38,328 bases of DNA, from contig CAIOKE010000289.1 of assembly GCA_903858815.1 (NCBI GenBank), positions 1 to 38,328 on the forward strand, written 5' to 3'. Positions 1-7,587 of this stretch are shown piece after piece. Source of the stretch: an uncultured Planctomycetaceae bacterium (GTDB lineage: Bacteria; Planctomycetota; Planctomycetia; Planctomycetales; Planctomycetaceae). Numbering within the stretch: position 1 is the stretch's first letter; every line of letters starts with the position of its first letter. A program made the translations under genes and the position numbers. The notes beneath the pieces were generated by a model that searched no databases, was not told the DNA's origin, and saw only the letters and a program-made list of their open reading frames with translations.

Positions 1-125
1 CCGGGACCACCGAGCACCAGCTCGGTCACGCAGATTCACCCACCCTCGGTTCGACAGGACCTGCACCCTCCCCAACGGAACTTCAAGTCCACTGAAAACT
101 GAAAACTGCACACTGAAAACTGAAC
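1..125 (+). repeat. Dispersed repeat cassette, copy 1 (with hairpin and ACTGNNN array)
   Basis: This copy aligns base for base with 253-363 at a constant 252-base offset, with scattered substitutions (about nine in ten bases agree by eye). It contains a perfect 7-bp hairpin, ACCGAGC (9-15), loop ACCA, GCTCGGT (20-26), then a C-rich segment around 50-80. It ends in five head-to-tail heptamers, ACTGAAA ACTGAAA ACTGCAC ACTGAAA ACTGAAC (91-125). The left end may lie outside the window. The structure resembles a REP-like dispersed intergenic element; I cannot test its genome copy number. Confidence 0.75.
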
Positions 126-152
126 ACGGCCCACCGGTTGTCACTGTGTTTT

Positions 153-179
153 TTCCGTGTCCTTCCGTGTCCTTCCGTG
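153..179 (+). repeat. Short 10-bp tandem repeat TTCCGTGTCC
   Basis: The unit TTCCGTGTCC occurs at 153-162 and 163-172, followed by a partial third copy to 179. It lies between the two cassettes. No coding or regulatory role is visible. Confidence 0.6.
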
Positions 180-252
180 GTGAAAGAACACGACCTCAAA
201 AGCACCAAAACAACACCCGTCGGCTCACGCCAAAGGCTCGCCCAATCGCCCC

Positions 253-363
253 CCGGGACCACCGAGCACCAGCTCGGTCACGCAAATTCACCCACCCGCG
301 GTTCGGCAGGAGCCCCACCCTCCCAAACGGAACTTCAAGTCCACTGACAACTGACAACTCACC
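253..363 (+). repeat. Dispersed repeat cassette, copy 2
   Basis: This is the second copy of the element at 1-125, in direct orientation. The hairpin ACCGAGC-ACCA-GCTCGGT recurs at 261-278. The terminal array is shorter and has a changed unit: ACTGACA, ACTGACA, ACTCACC (343-363). The conserved body with a diverged array suggests the heptamer array changes faster than the rest. Confidence 0.75.
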
Positions 364-522
364 TCAAAGACCCCAACTTTCTTCCGAATTTCCTTCCCCA
401 CAGCAAAAAATTCCGGATAGCATCCATCACGTTCTGCGGTCAGAATCCCGGCAACAGACCACGCAGCACTCCAGTCAGCCTTGACACGTTCCATCACCCC
501 GCTATCACCGCAGGTAACTCAC

Positions 523-930
523 GTGCAGGATCTCAATACCAGCAGTCTGATCTTTTACGACGGTGTCTGCGGCTTCTGCAATCATTCCGTCAACTGGATC
601 CTTCAGCGCGATACTCAAGGTCGCTTTCTGCTGGCGCCGCTGCAGGGAACGACTGCCGAACAACTGCTGGCCCCCGAACTGCGGCAGCACCTGTCCTCGG
701 TCGTGCTGCGACACAATGGACGCATCTGGACTCATTCCGCTGCTGTCTGTCGCATTCTCCTGCTGCTCGGTGGCTTCTGGTGGTTCTGTGGCATTCTGCT
801 GTGGCTGATTCCGCAACCAATCCGCGACTTTGGCTATCGCTGCGTCGCGTCCATTCGCTACAAACTGTTCGGAAAACTGGACGCCTGTCGTCGCCCCTCG
901 CCAGCCGAACGCGCTCGGTTTCTCGACTGA
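523..930 (+). CDS. DCC-family thiol-disulfide oxidoreductase (DUF393)
   Basis: A small protein of about 135 residues of the DCC/YuxK family (DUF393), a thioredoxin-like group of predicted thiol-disulfide oxidoreductases of unknown substrate. The family signature is near the N-terminus: a strand LIFYDGVCGFCN giving D-x-x-C-x-x-C, the likely redox-active cysteine pair. The centre (AAVCRILLLLGGFWWFCGILLWLIPQPIRDFGYRCVA broken over two helices) and the C-terminal arginine-rich tail also fit the family. I prefer the GTG at 523 because AGG (512-514) sits 8 nt before it and it leaves only a few residues before the DCC motif. An in-frame TTG at 481 would give 149 residues but lacks a visible ribosome site. 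The next gene begins 36 nt downstream on the same strand, so the two may be co-transcribed. Confidence 0.88.
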   Translation: MQDLNTSSLIFYDGVCGFCNHSVNWILQRDTQGRFLLAPLQGTTAEQLLAPELRQHLSSVVLRHNGRIWTHSAAVCRILLLLGGFWWFCGILLWLIPQPIRDFGYRCVASIRYKLFGKLDACRRPSPAERARFLD

Positions 931-966
931 CCTCACCTCAGCTCACCACCACCCAGGGTGTCCACC

Positions 967-2718
967 ATGCATCATCCTCTCAATAACACGCTGCGCAGTA
1001 CGCAACTGCTCCTGCTTTCACTGCTCCTGATCACCACCCATCGTCTGGCAGCCGACGAAATCCGTATGGAAACTGTCACTGTGACCATGCGTGACGGCAT
1101 CCGGCTGGCGACTGATGTCTATCGCAGTGACAAGCTGACAGACGCACCCGTGGTACTGATCCGCACTCCTTACGACCGCACACGTCAAAAGGACGCCGCT
1201 GAGAAATGGGTTCGCGCCGGTTACGTGTTTGTCGCTCAGGACTGTCGCGGAACTCGTGCCTCCGAAGGAGTCCTCGCTCCTTACAACAACGAAGGTCAGG
1301 ATGGCTTCGACACACTGGAATGGATCACTCGGCAGCCATGGTGCAACGGTCGCATTGGAATGGTCGGCGGCTCATACGTCGGGGCTGTTCAATGGCAGGC
1401 AGCTGTGGAATCGCCGCCCGGACTTGTGGTCATCGCACCGCAGGCCACATGGAGCAGCTTCTATCGGAATCTGTATCTGGGAGGTGCTGTCAGGCTGGCA
1501 CTCATCTCGGGCTGGCTTGCAGGAAACACGCCCAAACCCGAAGGCATCACGGCCGCCGATATGGATCAGGCACTTTTCAGACTGCCCCTCAGCGATGTCG
1601 ATGAAGCCATTGGCTGGCCCATGCCATGGCTCGATGCCTACCTCACGCACCCACAACCCGACGGCTTCTGGACGCGACTGGATCTGACCCGGAAACTGCC
1701 CGATCTGCAGCTGCCGGTTCTGCACGTCGTCGGGTACTACGACTTCTTTTCACGAGAATCGGTCGACAATTTCGTGCTGATGCAGACCACCGCCAAAGAC
1801 ACTGCAACGCGACAGCAGCAGCAACTGATTCTTGGGCCATGGGACCATGGCACCATCGGTCGTTCGCAGGTCGCTGAACTGGATTTCGGCCCGGCAGCGG
1901 CACTGGACGTCAATCAGAATCAGCTGGAATGGTTCGATCGCTTCCTGAAACAGGACCCCGCAGCTGCTCGTCGGCCGTTCTCCCCTGTTCGATACTTCTC
2001 CATGGGGGACAATCGCTGGGTTGATGCTCAGGCATGGCCGCCTGCCGGAAATCAGCCGACCAGCTGGTACCTGCACTCCGATGGCCACGCCAATACTCGC
2101 AGCGGCACCGGACTGCTGCTGAAAACTCCGCCAGCCAGGAAACAACCGGCCGATCTGTTTGTAGCCGACCCGCAGAACCCCGTACCCGCTTCACCAGTAA
2201 CCGCTCAACGCCCACTGAAGGCCGCTGTCTGGGGACCCGTTGACAACGCACCACTTGAAGACCGCGATGACGTGCTTGTTTATCGCACTTCACCACTGCA
2301 GGATCCCATCACATTCGCCGGCAATCCGCAGGTGCGGCTGTTCGTCAGCGCCGACACCGTCGATGCCGACTGGGTCGTGAAACTGATCGATGTGCACCCC
2401 GACGGCCGCGCGTTCAATCTGGCAACCGGTCTGCAGCGAGCACGCTACCGCAAATCATTGCAGCAGCCCGAATTGCTGAAACCAAACGAAGTCTGCGAAC
2501 TCACTATCGATCTGGGACCCTGCGCAGCCACCATTGCCGCCGGTCACCGCCTGCAGATCGATATCTGCGGCTCACTCTTCCCCCTGTTCGATCGCAATCC
2601 CAATACCGCCGCCGGAATCTTCGGTCACCAGACTGCAATCTCGAATGAACAGGTCCACCACAGCCCCGAAACACTCTCACGATTGATCCTGCCCGTGATC
2701 CCACCGGTGCAGCCCTGA
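967..2718 (+). CDS. CocE/NonD family hydrolase (peptidase S15-like), secreted
   Basis: An alpha/beta hydrolase of the cocaine esterase/X-Pro dipeptidyl-peptidase (S15) family, 583 residues from the ATG at 967. The N-terminus is a Sec-type signal (hydrophobic run of Leu/Ile ending near HRLAA), so it probably acts in the periplasm. The S15 core starts at VTMRDGIRLATDVY. The catalytic triad can be placed as Ser136 in GGSYVG, Asp259 in GYYDFF and His294 in GPWDHG. The C-terminal half (PVTAQRPLKAAVWGP to the end) is the usual jelly-roll X-Pro dipeptidase C-terminal domain. A GTG at 958 in frame would add three residues, but the purine-rich stretch at 955-960 better serves the ATG. The natural substrate (ester or peptide) cannot be read from sequence. 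It follows the DCC-family gene by 36 nt. Confidence 0.9.
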   Translation: MHHPLNNTLRSTQLLLLSLLLITTHRLAADEIRMETVTVTMRDGIRLATDVYRSDKLTDAPVVLIRTPYDRTRQKDAAEKWVRAGYVFVAQDCRGTRASEGVLAPYNNEGQDGFDTLEWITRQPWCNGRIGMVGGSYVGAVQWQAAVESPPGLVVIAPQATWSSFYRNLYLGGAVRLALISGWLAGNTPKPEGITAADMDQALFRLPLSDVDEAIGWPMPWLDAYLTHPQPDGFWTRLDLTRKLPDLQLPVLHVVGYYDFFSRESVDNFVLMQTTAKDTATRQQQQLILGPWDHGTIGRSQVAELDFGPAAALDVNQNQLEWFDRFLKQDPAAARRPFSPVRYFSMGDNRWVDAQAWPPAGNQPTSWYLHSDGHANTRSGTGLLLKTPPARKQPADLFVADPQNPVPASPVTAQRPLKAAVWGPVDNAPLEDRDDVLVYRTSPLQDPITFAGNPQVRLFVSADTVDADWVVKLIDVHPDGRAFNLATGLQRARYRKSLQQPELLKPNEVCELTIDLGPCAATIAAGHRLQIDICGSLFPLFDRNPNTAAGIFGHQTAISNEQVHHSPETLSRLILPVIPPVQP

Positions 2719-2756
2719 CAACCGGGATCAGTAATCAGTAGTCACAGAGGGCCAAA

Positions 2757-2800
2757 TTCCTCCTCCCCCGGGAGGGCGAGGCTGCCGCCAGGCCGAAGTC
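2757..2800 (-). repeat. Diverged inverted copy of the C-rich repeat segment
   Basis: Read on the minus strand, this stretch gives a GGC-GGCAGCCTCGCCCTCCC-like string followed by a GGAATTT end. It resembles the central part of the cassettes at 1-125 and 253-363 (TTCGGCAGGAGCCCCACCCTCCC split across 300-325, then GGAACTT). Similarity is partial and judged by eye. It also contains a hairpin, CCTCCC (2762-2767) with GGGAGG (2770-2775). It lies between two convergent genes. Confidence 0.4.
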
Positions 2801-2842
2801 CCTGTCACTATTCCGCTGTCCTTCTTCGCCCACAACCGTAGC

Positions 2843-2860
2843 CCGGGCATTCCTGCCCGG
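2843..2860. repeat. Hairpin/palindromic intergenic element
   Basis: CCGGGCA (2843-2849), loop TTCC, TGCCCGG (2854-2860) form a perfect 7-bp stem in the 285-bp gap between the convergent hydrolase and endonuclease genes. There is no T-tract on either side, so it is not a classical intrinsic terminator, though it may still help end transcription. The rest of 2719-3003 shows no gene. Confidence 0.5.
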
Positions 2861-3003
2861 CCACCTCTTGCCCACAAAAATCCACATTGCGGCACACGTT
2901 CGCCCCGCAGCCGGCAACAGGCACATATTAAACACAACCCGCCAACGGCCTGCCGATCACGTCACCTGATCACGACATTTCCCGCACGCCCAGGACCAAA
3001 CTT

Positions 3004-4242
3004 CTACTTCCAACGCAGATCAAGAAACACAAGGCGATGGTCGGAACATTCCACAATTTCCGCCGACTCACCCGTGGCCGGCCAGTACACCCGCGCAGCT
3101 TCAATCTGCACTCCCACCGAAGGCAACACATAATCCGCTCGCAGGTTGCCCACACTGCGATCTGAAAAATCCGCCGTATCCTCGGCCGATACGCCGCGAT
3201 GCTGCACATTCGCACCCTTCTGCAACGCTGCCGCCTGCACGCCACCAGCACTTGTCGGCACCGGAACCGCCTGCACTCGCGCATGTCCCAGCAACTGCTG
3301 GATCGCACCGCCGACACTGCCTCCGTCCACCGGATCAGCATTCAAGTCCCCCAGAATCACGAAGGCCGCATCGGCTGCCAGACCACCAGAGACACCCGCA
3401 TCATCCCGAATCCAGCCGTCAGCACCCGCCGTAAGGTAATCCTTCCACAGCCGAATCTCATCATGATTCCGCCGGCCATTTCGATCCTCAGCACCATCAA
3501 ATGCCGGTGGCGTCGGATGACTGGCCAGCACATGCAGCTCGCGGCCCTCAAGCTTCACCGGGATGTCCCAGTGGCTCTTCGACGACAGACGAAACTGCTG
3601 CAGATCCCCAGCCGAATACCAGCCCTGCTGAGTCCCCGGATCCACCGGCAATAATGCCCCCGGCATCTGCTGCCAAAGCAGCTTCTGAAACGTACGGACT
3701 CGCGCCGTATCGATCGGAAACTTCGACAGCAACAACATCCCGTACTGTCCCGGAAATCGCCCAAACCCGAATGCATCGCCCGGCCCATCCGTCTTCCCAT
3801 CATGATCCAGATCCAGCCCCGTGGGCACCCCCGTGTTTACCGGACCACTCCACCAGTACTCATATTCCAACGCCGGCTCCGCTGACCACGACACATCAGC
3901 TGCCAGATAGTTCTTCAGAAACAACTGCGCTGCCTGACCTGATTCGGTAAAATCAAACTCGTTCAGCAGCACAAGATCCGGACGGACAGTCCGCAGGACC
4001 CGAGCAACCCGACGCGCCTGCACGTCACCGTCAGTGCTCAGATCCCGCTCCAACTGCCCCGCAGTCTCGCGATTCAGGCTGCAGTTGAATGTCGCTACCC
4101 GCACCGCACCTGATGCCACCGGCCGCACAACGGCATCCTCGTCTGCCCGCACCCGATCACACACGACACCTGCCCAGATCGGCGATCCGCCAACAAACAG
4201 GCACAGCAGGCAGCCACGAATCGACAGCACTCCCATTCGCAT
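3004..4242 (-). CDS. Endonuclease/exonuclease/phosphatase family protein, exported
   Basis: A 412-residue protein of the DNase I-like endonuclease/exonuclease/phosphatase superfamily, a metal-dependent phosphodiesterase/phosphatase fold. The family landmarks appear in order: the metal/active-site Asn in ATFNCS (N53), the acidic residue in LLNEFDF (E95), the His in LASHPTPP (H242), GDLNADP (D299, N301) and a terminal SDHRLVFLDL (D401, H402). This complete set argues for an active enzyme. The N-terminus (MRMGVLSIRGCLLCLFVGG) is signal-like, indicating export. The start at 4242 is supported by GGAG 8 nt upstream. It lies 49 nt downstream of argS on the same strand and could share its transcript. 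The substrate (nucleic acid, sugar phosphate or lipid phosphate) is not determined. Confidence 0.88.
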   Translation of the reverse strand: MRMGVLSIRGCLLCLFVGGSPIWAGVVCDRVRADEDAVVRPVASGAVRVATFNCSLNRETAGQLERDLSTDGDVQARRVARVLRTVRPDLVLLNEFDFTESGQAAQLFLKNYLAADVSWSAEPALEYEYWWSGPVNTGVPTGLDLDHDGKTDGPGDAFGFGRFPGQYGMLLLSKFPIDTARVRTFQKLLWQQMPGALLPVDPGTQQGWYSAGDLQQFRLSSKSHWDIPVKLEGRELHVLASHPTPPAFDGAEDRNGRRNHDEIRLWKDYLTAGADGWIRDDAGVSGGLAADAAFVILGDLNADPVDGGSVGGAIQQLLGHARVQAVPVPTSAGGVQAAALQKGANVQHRGVSAEDTADFSDRSVGNLRADYVLPSVGVQIEAARVYWPATGESAEIVECSDHRLVFLDLRWK

Positions 4243-4291
4243 CAGAGCGTCTCCGGAATTCCCCTGAAATCAACGTGATACGCAGCACCTG

Positions 4292-6244
4292 CTACAGGAC
4301 TTCTGCCACTTCAATCCCCAGCAGAGACAACCCCGTTCGAATGGCCCGAGCCATCAGATCACACAACACCAGCCGACTGCGTTTCAATGACTCTGACTCG
4401 GCGTTCTGCACCGAACACTTATCAAAGAACTGACTGAAGGCATTCGCCGTCTCGAACAGCCACTGTGTCAGCAGATGAGGACGGTAATCACTGAGCACAC
4501 TCTCGATGGCATAGCCGAACATCAGCAACTGCAGCGCCAGTCGACGCTCTTCCGGTGTTCCCAGTTCAATCGCTGCAGCCTGCCCCCGCAGCGATTCACG
4601 GCTGATCTGCAGACGGCGGAAAATGCCGCAGACTCGAGCATATGCGTACTGCATGTAGGTCGCCGTATCGCCGGTCGTGGCCAGCATCTTGTCATAGTCG
4701 AAGACATAGTCGCTGTCCCGACTGTGATGCAGATCCGCGTACTTCACAGCACCCAGCCCTACAATCTCTGCCACTCGCCCCCGCTCCTCGGCCGACAGCA
4801 ATGGCTGCTCACGGCGATCGTCATTCTCGTCCACAATCCGCCGCGCTCGCAGAATCGCCTCGTCCAGCAGACTCTCCAGACCAACCGTGTCACCAGCCCG
4901 AGTCTTGTAGGGGCGACCATCACTGCCCATCACCGTTCCAAAAGACACGTGCTTCAGCGTCATATCACCGCAGCCCCACAGCCGAGCCGTTGCGAACAAC
5001 TGCTGAAAATGCTCGGACTGCCGACTGTCCACAACGTACAGCACCTCCTGCGCGGCCAACTGATCGCGACGGTACCGGATCGTCGCAAGATCTGTCGTGG
5101 CATACGTGTAGGCTCCGTCCGTCTTTCGCACAATAAACGGAGCTGTACTGCCTTCGGGAAACACACACAGTGCCCCCTCAGACAAAGTTGCCAGCCCCTG
5201 CTGCTGCAGACTCTCTACCACGCCAGCCAGAAATGGATTAAACCAGCTTTCGCCCAGCGTCAGATCAAACCCGATCTTCAGACGAGTATAGATCTGCTGC
5301 AAAGCAGCCAGACAGACCGGCATGAACTGGTTCCACAAGGCAGTATTCTCAGCGTCACCCGCATGCAGCTTCGCCGTCTCTTCCCGCGCCCTTCGCGCAA
5401 TGTCCGGATGAGCTTCGGCAGCAGCCAGCAGAGCAGGGGACTGACGGATCCTGTCCACCTTCTCCTGAGCTGCCTGCAGCTCAGACTCGGCCGCGGCAAA
5501 ACCCTTCCGCATCGTGGCCAGCAGTTTCTTCTTCCGCTCGTCGTCCGGCCCGTCCTGCAGCTGCTTCAGCTTCTGCCGACTGTCTTCCAGATTCTGCTGC
5601 ATCGCCGGCAGCAGCGCGACGGACGCATGATAATCCGACAATTGATTCACCAGTTTATACAGTCGCGCCAACTCACCCACCGCGCTGGCCTGCCACGATG
5701 ACTCATCACGAAAATGACGATATCCGTAGATGATCATGCCAAACTGAGTCCCCCAGTCACCGATGTGATTGTCGCTGGTCACCGAGTGTCCGGCGAACCG
5801 CAGCGTGCGACAGATACTGTCACCAATCACTGTGCTGCGCAGATGCCCCACGTGCATCGGCTTGGCCACGTTCGGCGACGAGAAGTCCACGACAACGTTG
5901 CGTGGCTGAGCCACCGTCGCAACACCCAGCCGGTCGTCAAAAGCGATCTGCGACAGCCGCGCCGCAAGGACGTCCGTCCGCACCCGCAGGTTGATAAAAC
6001 CGGGCCCGGCAATCTCCGGAACCTCGCACAGATCCGCGATCTGCAGACGCCCAATCACTTCCGTCGCCACGTCGCGCGGGGAACGTCCCAGCTGCTTTGC
6101 CAGCGGCATCGCAAAATTCGCCTGGAAGTCACCGAATTTCGCGTCCTGAGCAGGACGGATCATGTCCAGCAAGGCAGCCACGTCGCCGGACAGGCCAGCC
6201 AACGCCGGAAGAAATCGCCCTTTAATCTCTGACAACAGATTCAT
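4292..6244 (-). CDS. argS: Arginine--tRNA ligase
   Basis: Cytoplasmic class I arginyl-tRNA synthetase, which charges tRNA-Arg for translation. The order is as expected: an N-terminal additional domain, HIGH-type motif HVGH (131-134) after NVAKPM, a catalytic core with DNHIGDWGTQFG, the ArgRS-type replacement of KMSKS near VMGSDGRPYKTRAGDTVGLE, and the DALR anticodon-binding domain (TATYMQYAYARV onward). It is 650 residues from the ATG at 6244. The open frame runs 85 codons further upstream, but that part has no family match and would overlap the divergent promoter region. The protein is longer than the roughly 577-residue E. coli enzyme because of a charged, probably coiled-coil insertion at about residues 203-280 (repeated Q/K/E/A around LEDSRQKLKQLQDG and ESELQAAQEKVDRI). 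Confidence 0.95.
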   Translation of the reverse strand: MNLLSEIKGRFLPALAGLSGDVAALLDMIRPAQDAKFGDFQANFAMPLAKQLGRSPRDVATEVIGRLQIADLCEVPEIAGPGFINLRVRTDVLAARLSQIAFDDRLGVATVAQPRNVVVDFSSPNVAKPMHVGHLRSTVIGDSICRTLRFAGHSVTSDNHIGDWGTQFGMIIYGYRHFRDESSWQASAVGELARLYKLVNQLSDYHASVALLPAMQQNLEDSRQKLKQLQDGPDDERKKKLLATMRKGFAAAESELQAAQEKVDRIRQSPALLAAAEAHPDIARRAREETAKLHAGDAENTALWNQFMPVCLAALQQIYTRLKIGFDLTLGESWFNPFLAGVVESLQQQGLATLSEGALCVFPEGSTAPFIVRKTDGAYTYATTDLATIRYRRDQLAAQEVLYVVDSRQSEHFQQLFATARLWGCGDMTLKHVSFGTVMGSDGRPYKTRAGDTVGLESLLDEAILRARRIVDENDDRREQPLLSAEERGRVAEIVGLGAVKYADLHHSRDSDYVFDYDKMLATTGDTATYMQYAYARVCGIFRRLQISRESLRGQAAAIELGTPEERRLALQLLMFGYAIESVLSDYRPHLLTQWLFETANAFSQFFDKCSVQNAESESLKRSRLVLCDLMARAIRTGLSLLGIEVAEVL

Positions 6245-6288
6245 GAAATCGCGCCACCCGACAAAGACACGCGGGAAAAACACCGCAC

Positions 6289-6316
6289 GCAGACACCCCC
6301 AGATGCAGACACCCCC
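6289..6316 (-). repeat. Duplicated 12-mer in the argS leader
   Basis: GCAGACACCCCC occurs at 6289-6300 and again at 6305-6316, separated by AGAT. On the minus strand this is GGGGGTGTCTGC twice, between the candidate argS promoter and the argS start. The two exact copies with a 16-bp period could be a slippage duplication or a paired binding site. Confidence 0.55.
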
Positions 6317-6330
6317 GGTACGCCGCCGGT

Positions 6331-6360
6331 AGTATAGTCGGCACAACAAGGATCCGTCAG
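6331..6360 (-). promoter_or_regulatory. Candidate promoter for argS
   Basis: On the minus strand there is a -35-like CTGACG (6355-6360), an 18-nt spacer and a -10-like TATACT (6331-6336). This would place the transcript start about 80 nt before the argS ATG. The match to a housekeeping consensus is four of six and five of six bases. Planctomycete promoter rules are not well fixed, so this is a candidate only. Confidence 0.4.
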
Positions 6361-6481
6361 TTGCACACCGGCTGATTCCCGAGGTTTGCAGCATTCCCGG
6401 GCAAGGTTGCTCGCGTGAAAAGTCCCGTCCCGGTACACTCCAGCAGCAGAATGGCTCCCACATCAGCCTGAAGGAAACCCC

Positions 6482-7507
6482 ATGACTACCCGCCGACACT
6501 TCCTCGCTCTCGTCAGCCTCGCCGCAGCCGGCTGCAGTGGCACCAGCAGCAATCCGCCCGCAGGCACTGACGTCCCCGCACCAGGCCCCTCCGGCACCGT
6601 CGCCACTGCACCTGCTGCCGCCAAAAAGAAAATCGGCTTCTCCACCCTGACACTCGGTAACCCATTCTTCCGCATCATCGCCGATTCAATGACCGCTGAA
6701 GCCGCTCGCATGGGATACGAAGTGGTCCTCGTGGACGGCGAACAGGATGTCAACAAACAAACCGCTCAGGTCGAAGACTTCATTACTCAGGGCGTCGCTG
6801 CAATCGTCCTGAACCCCTGCGATTCCAAAGGCATCGGCACGGCTATTCGGAAAGCCAACGAAGCCGGCATCCCCGTCTTCACAAATGACATCAAATATGA
6901 TGGCACAGACGGCACTGTCGTCTGCCATATTGCAACCGACAATCTGCAGGGCGGACGACTGGCCGGCGAAGCCATGGTGAAACTCATCGGCGAAACAGGT
7001 GGCAAAATTGCCATCATCGACTACCCCGATGTGGAATCCTGCCAGCTGCGTGTCAAAGGGTTCCGGGAAGTCATCGAAACCCACAACGAGACGACTGACG
7101 GGGCAAAGATTGAAATTGCCACCACACTGAACGGTCGCGGTGCCCGCGAAGCCGGGCACAGCTGTGCTCGTGATGCCATTCAGGCTCACCCGGATCTTGT
7201 CGCAATCTTTGCCATCAACGATCCGTCCGCACTCGGCGCGCGAGTCGCCCTCGAAGATGCCGGCAAAGCTGACGCCGTCAGTATCATCGGCTTCGACGGT
7301 GCCCCGGAAGGCAAACAGGCGATCCTTGATGGACGCATCGTCTGCGACCCCATTCAGTTCCCGGAACGCATGGGCAGCGAAACCGTTGTGATGATCGACA
7401 AATACTTCCGCGGTGATGATCTCGCACCCGAAATCCTGATTCCATCCGCGCTGTACTATCAGGAAAATGCTCGTCAGGACCCTGCACTGCAGAAGTCCGC
7501 ACAGTAA
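6482..7507 (+). CDS. Sugar ABC transporter substrate-binding lipoprotein (periplasmic binding protein 4 family)
   Basis: A 341-residue ligand-binding protein of the ribose/galactose-binding (RbsB-like, Peripla_BP_4) family. The N-terminus combines a twin-arginine-like TTRRHFLAL and a lipobox-like LAAAGC with Cys18, so it is predicted to be exported and lipid-anchored. A flexible Pro/Ala-rich linker follows, then the domain start KKKIGFSTLTLGNPFF, which is characteristic of sugar-binding proteins. Other family landmarks are QTAQVEDFITQGVAAIVLNPCDS, the hinge TDNLQGGRLAGE, and FAINDPSALGA. AAGGA (6471-6475) precedes the ATG. No permease or ATPase gene lies beside it, so it is an orphan here. 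The next gene (80 nt on) encodes a carbohydrate-esterase-like hydrolase, which suggests but does not prove a sugar-related role. Confidence 0.88.
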   Translation: MTTRRHFLALVSLAAAGCSGTSSNPPAGTDVPAPGPSGTVATAPAAAKKKIGFSTLTLGNPFFRIIADSMTAEAARMGYEVVLVDGEQDVNKQTAQVEDFITQGVAAIVLNPCDSKGIGTAIRKANEAGIPVFTNDIKYDGTDGTVVCHIATDNLQGGRLAGEAMVKLIGETGGKIAIIDYPDVESCQLRVKGFREVIETHNETTDGAKIEIATTLNGRGAREAGHSCARDAIQAHPDLVAIFAINDPSALGARVALEDAGKADAVSIIGFDGAPEGKQAILDGRIVCDPIQFPERMGSETVVMIDKYFRGDDLAPEILIPSALYYQENARQDPALQKSAQ

Positions 7508-7587
7508 TTCGTGCACACGAAGCCTCAATTCCCGCCTGCCGGCTGTCCGCCACTGTCCGCCCGCCTTAATCACAGGAGCTCTCTCAG

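Larger units (their letters stand above)
1..480. other. Non-coding repeat-rich left edge
   Basis: No credible gene is seen here. The stretch is made of two copies of a cassette of about 110 bp, heptanucleotide arrays, and a short TTCCGTGTCC tandem (153-179). Reading frames in it are short, overlap each other on both strands and match no protein family I recognise. The first real coding signal is the DCC-family gene after position 481. Confidence 0.75.

Noticed and set aside
2728-2937. Minus-strand open frames of 66-69 codons between the CocE-type and endonuclease genes
   Set aside because: They read through the intergenic hairpin repeat and show no protein-like conservation signal.
4475-5701. 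Plus-strand open frame of 408 codons
   Set aside because: Antisense to argS, which has unmistakable motifs on the other strand.
6245-6499. 85-codon upstream extension of argS
   Set aside because: Lies in the divergent promoter region, contains the duplicated 12-mer and the candidate promoter, and ArgRS proteins normally start near MNLLSEIK.
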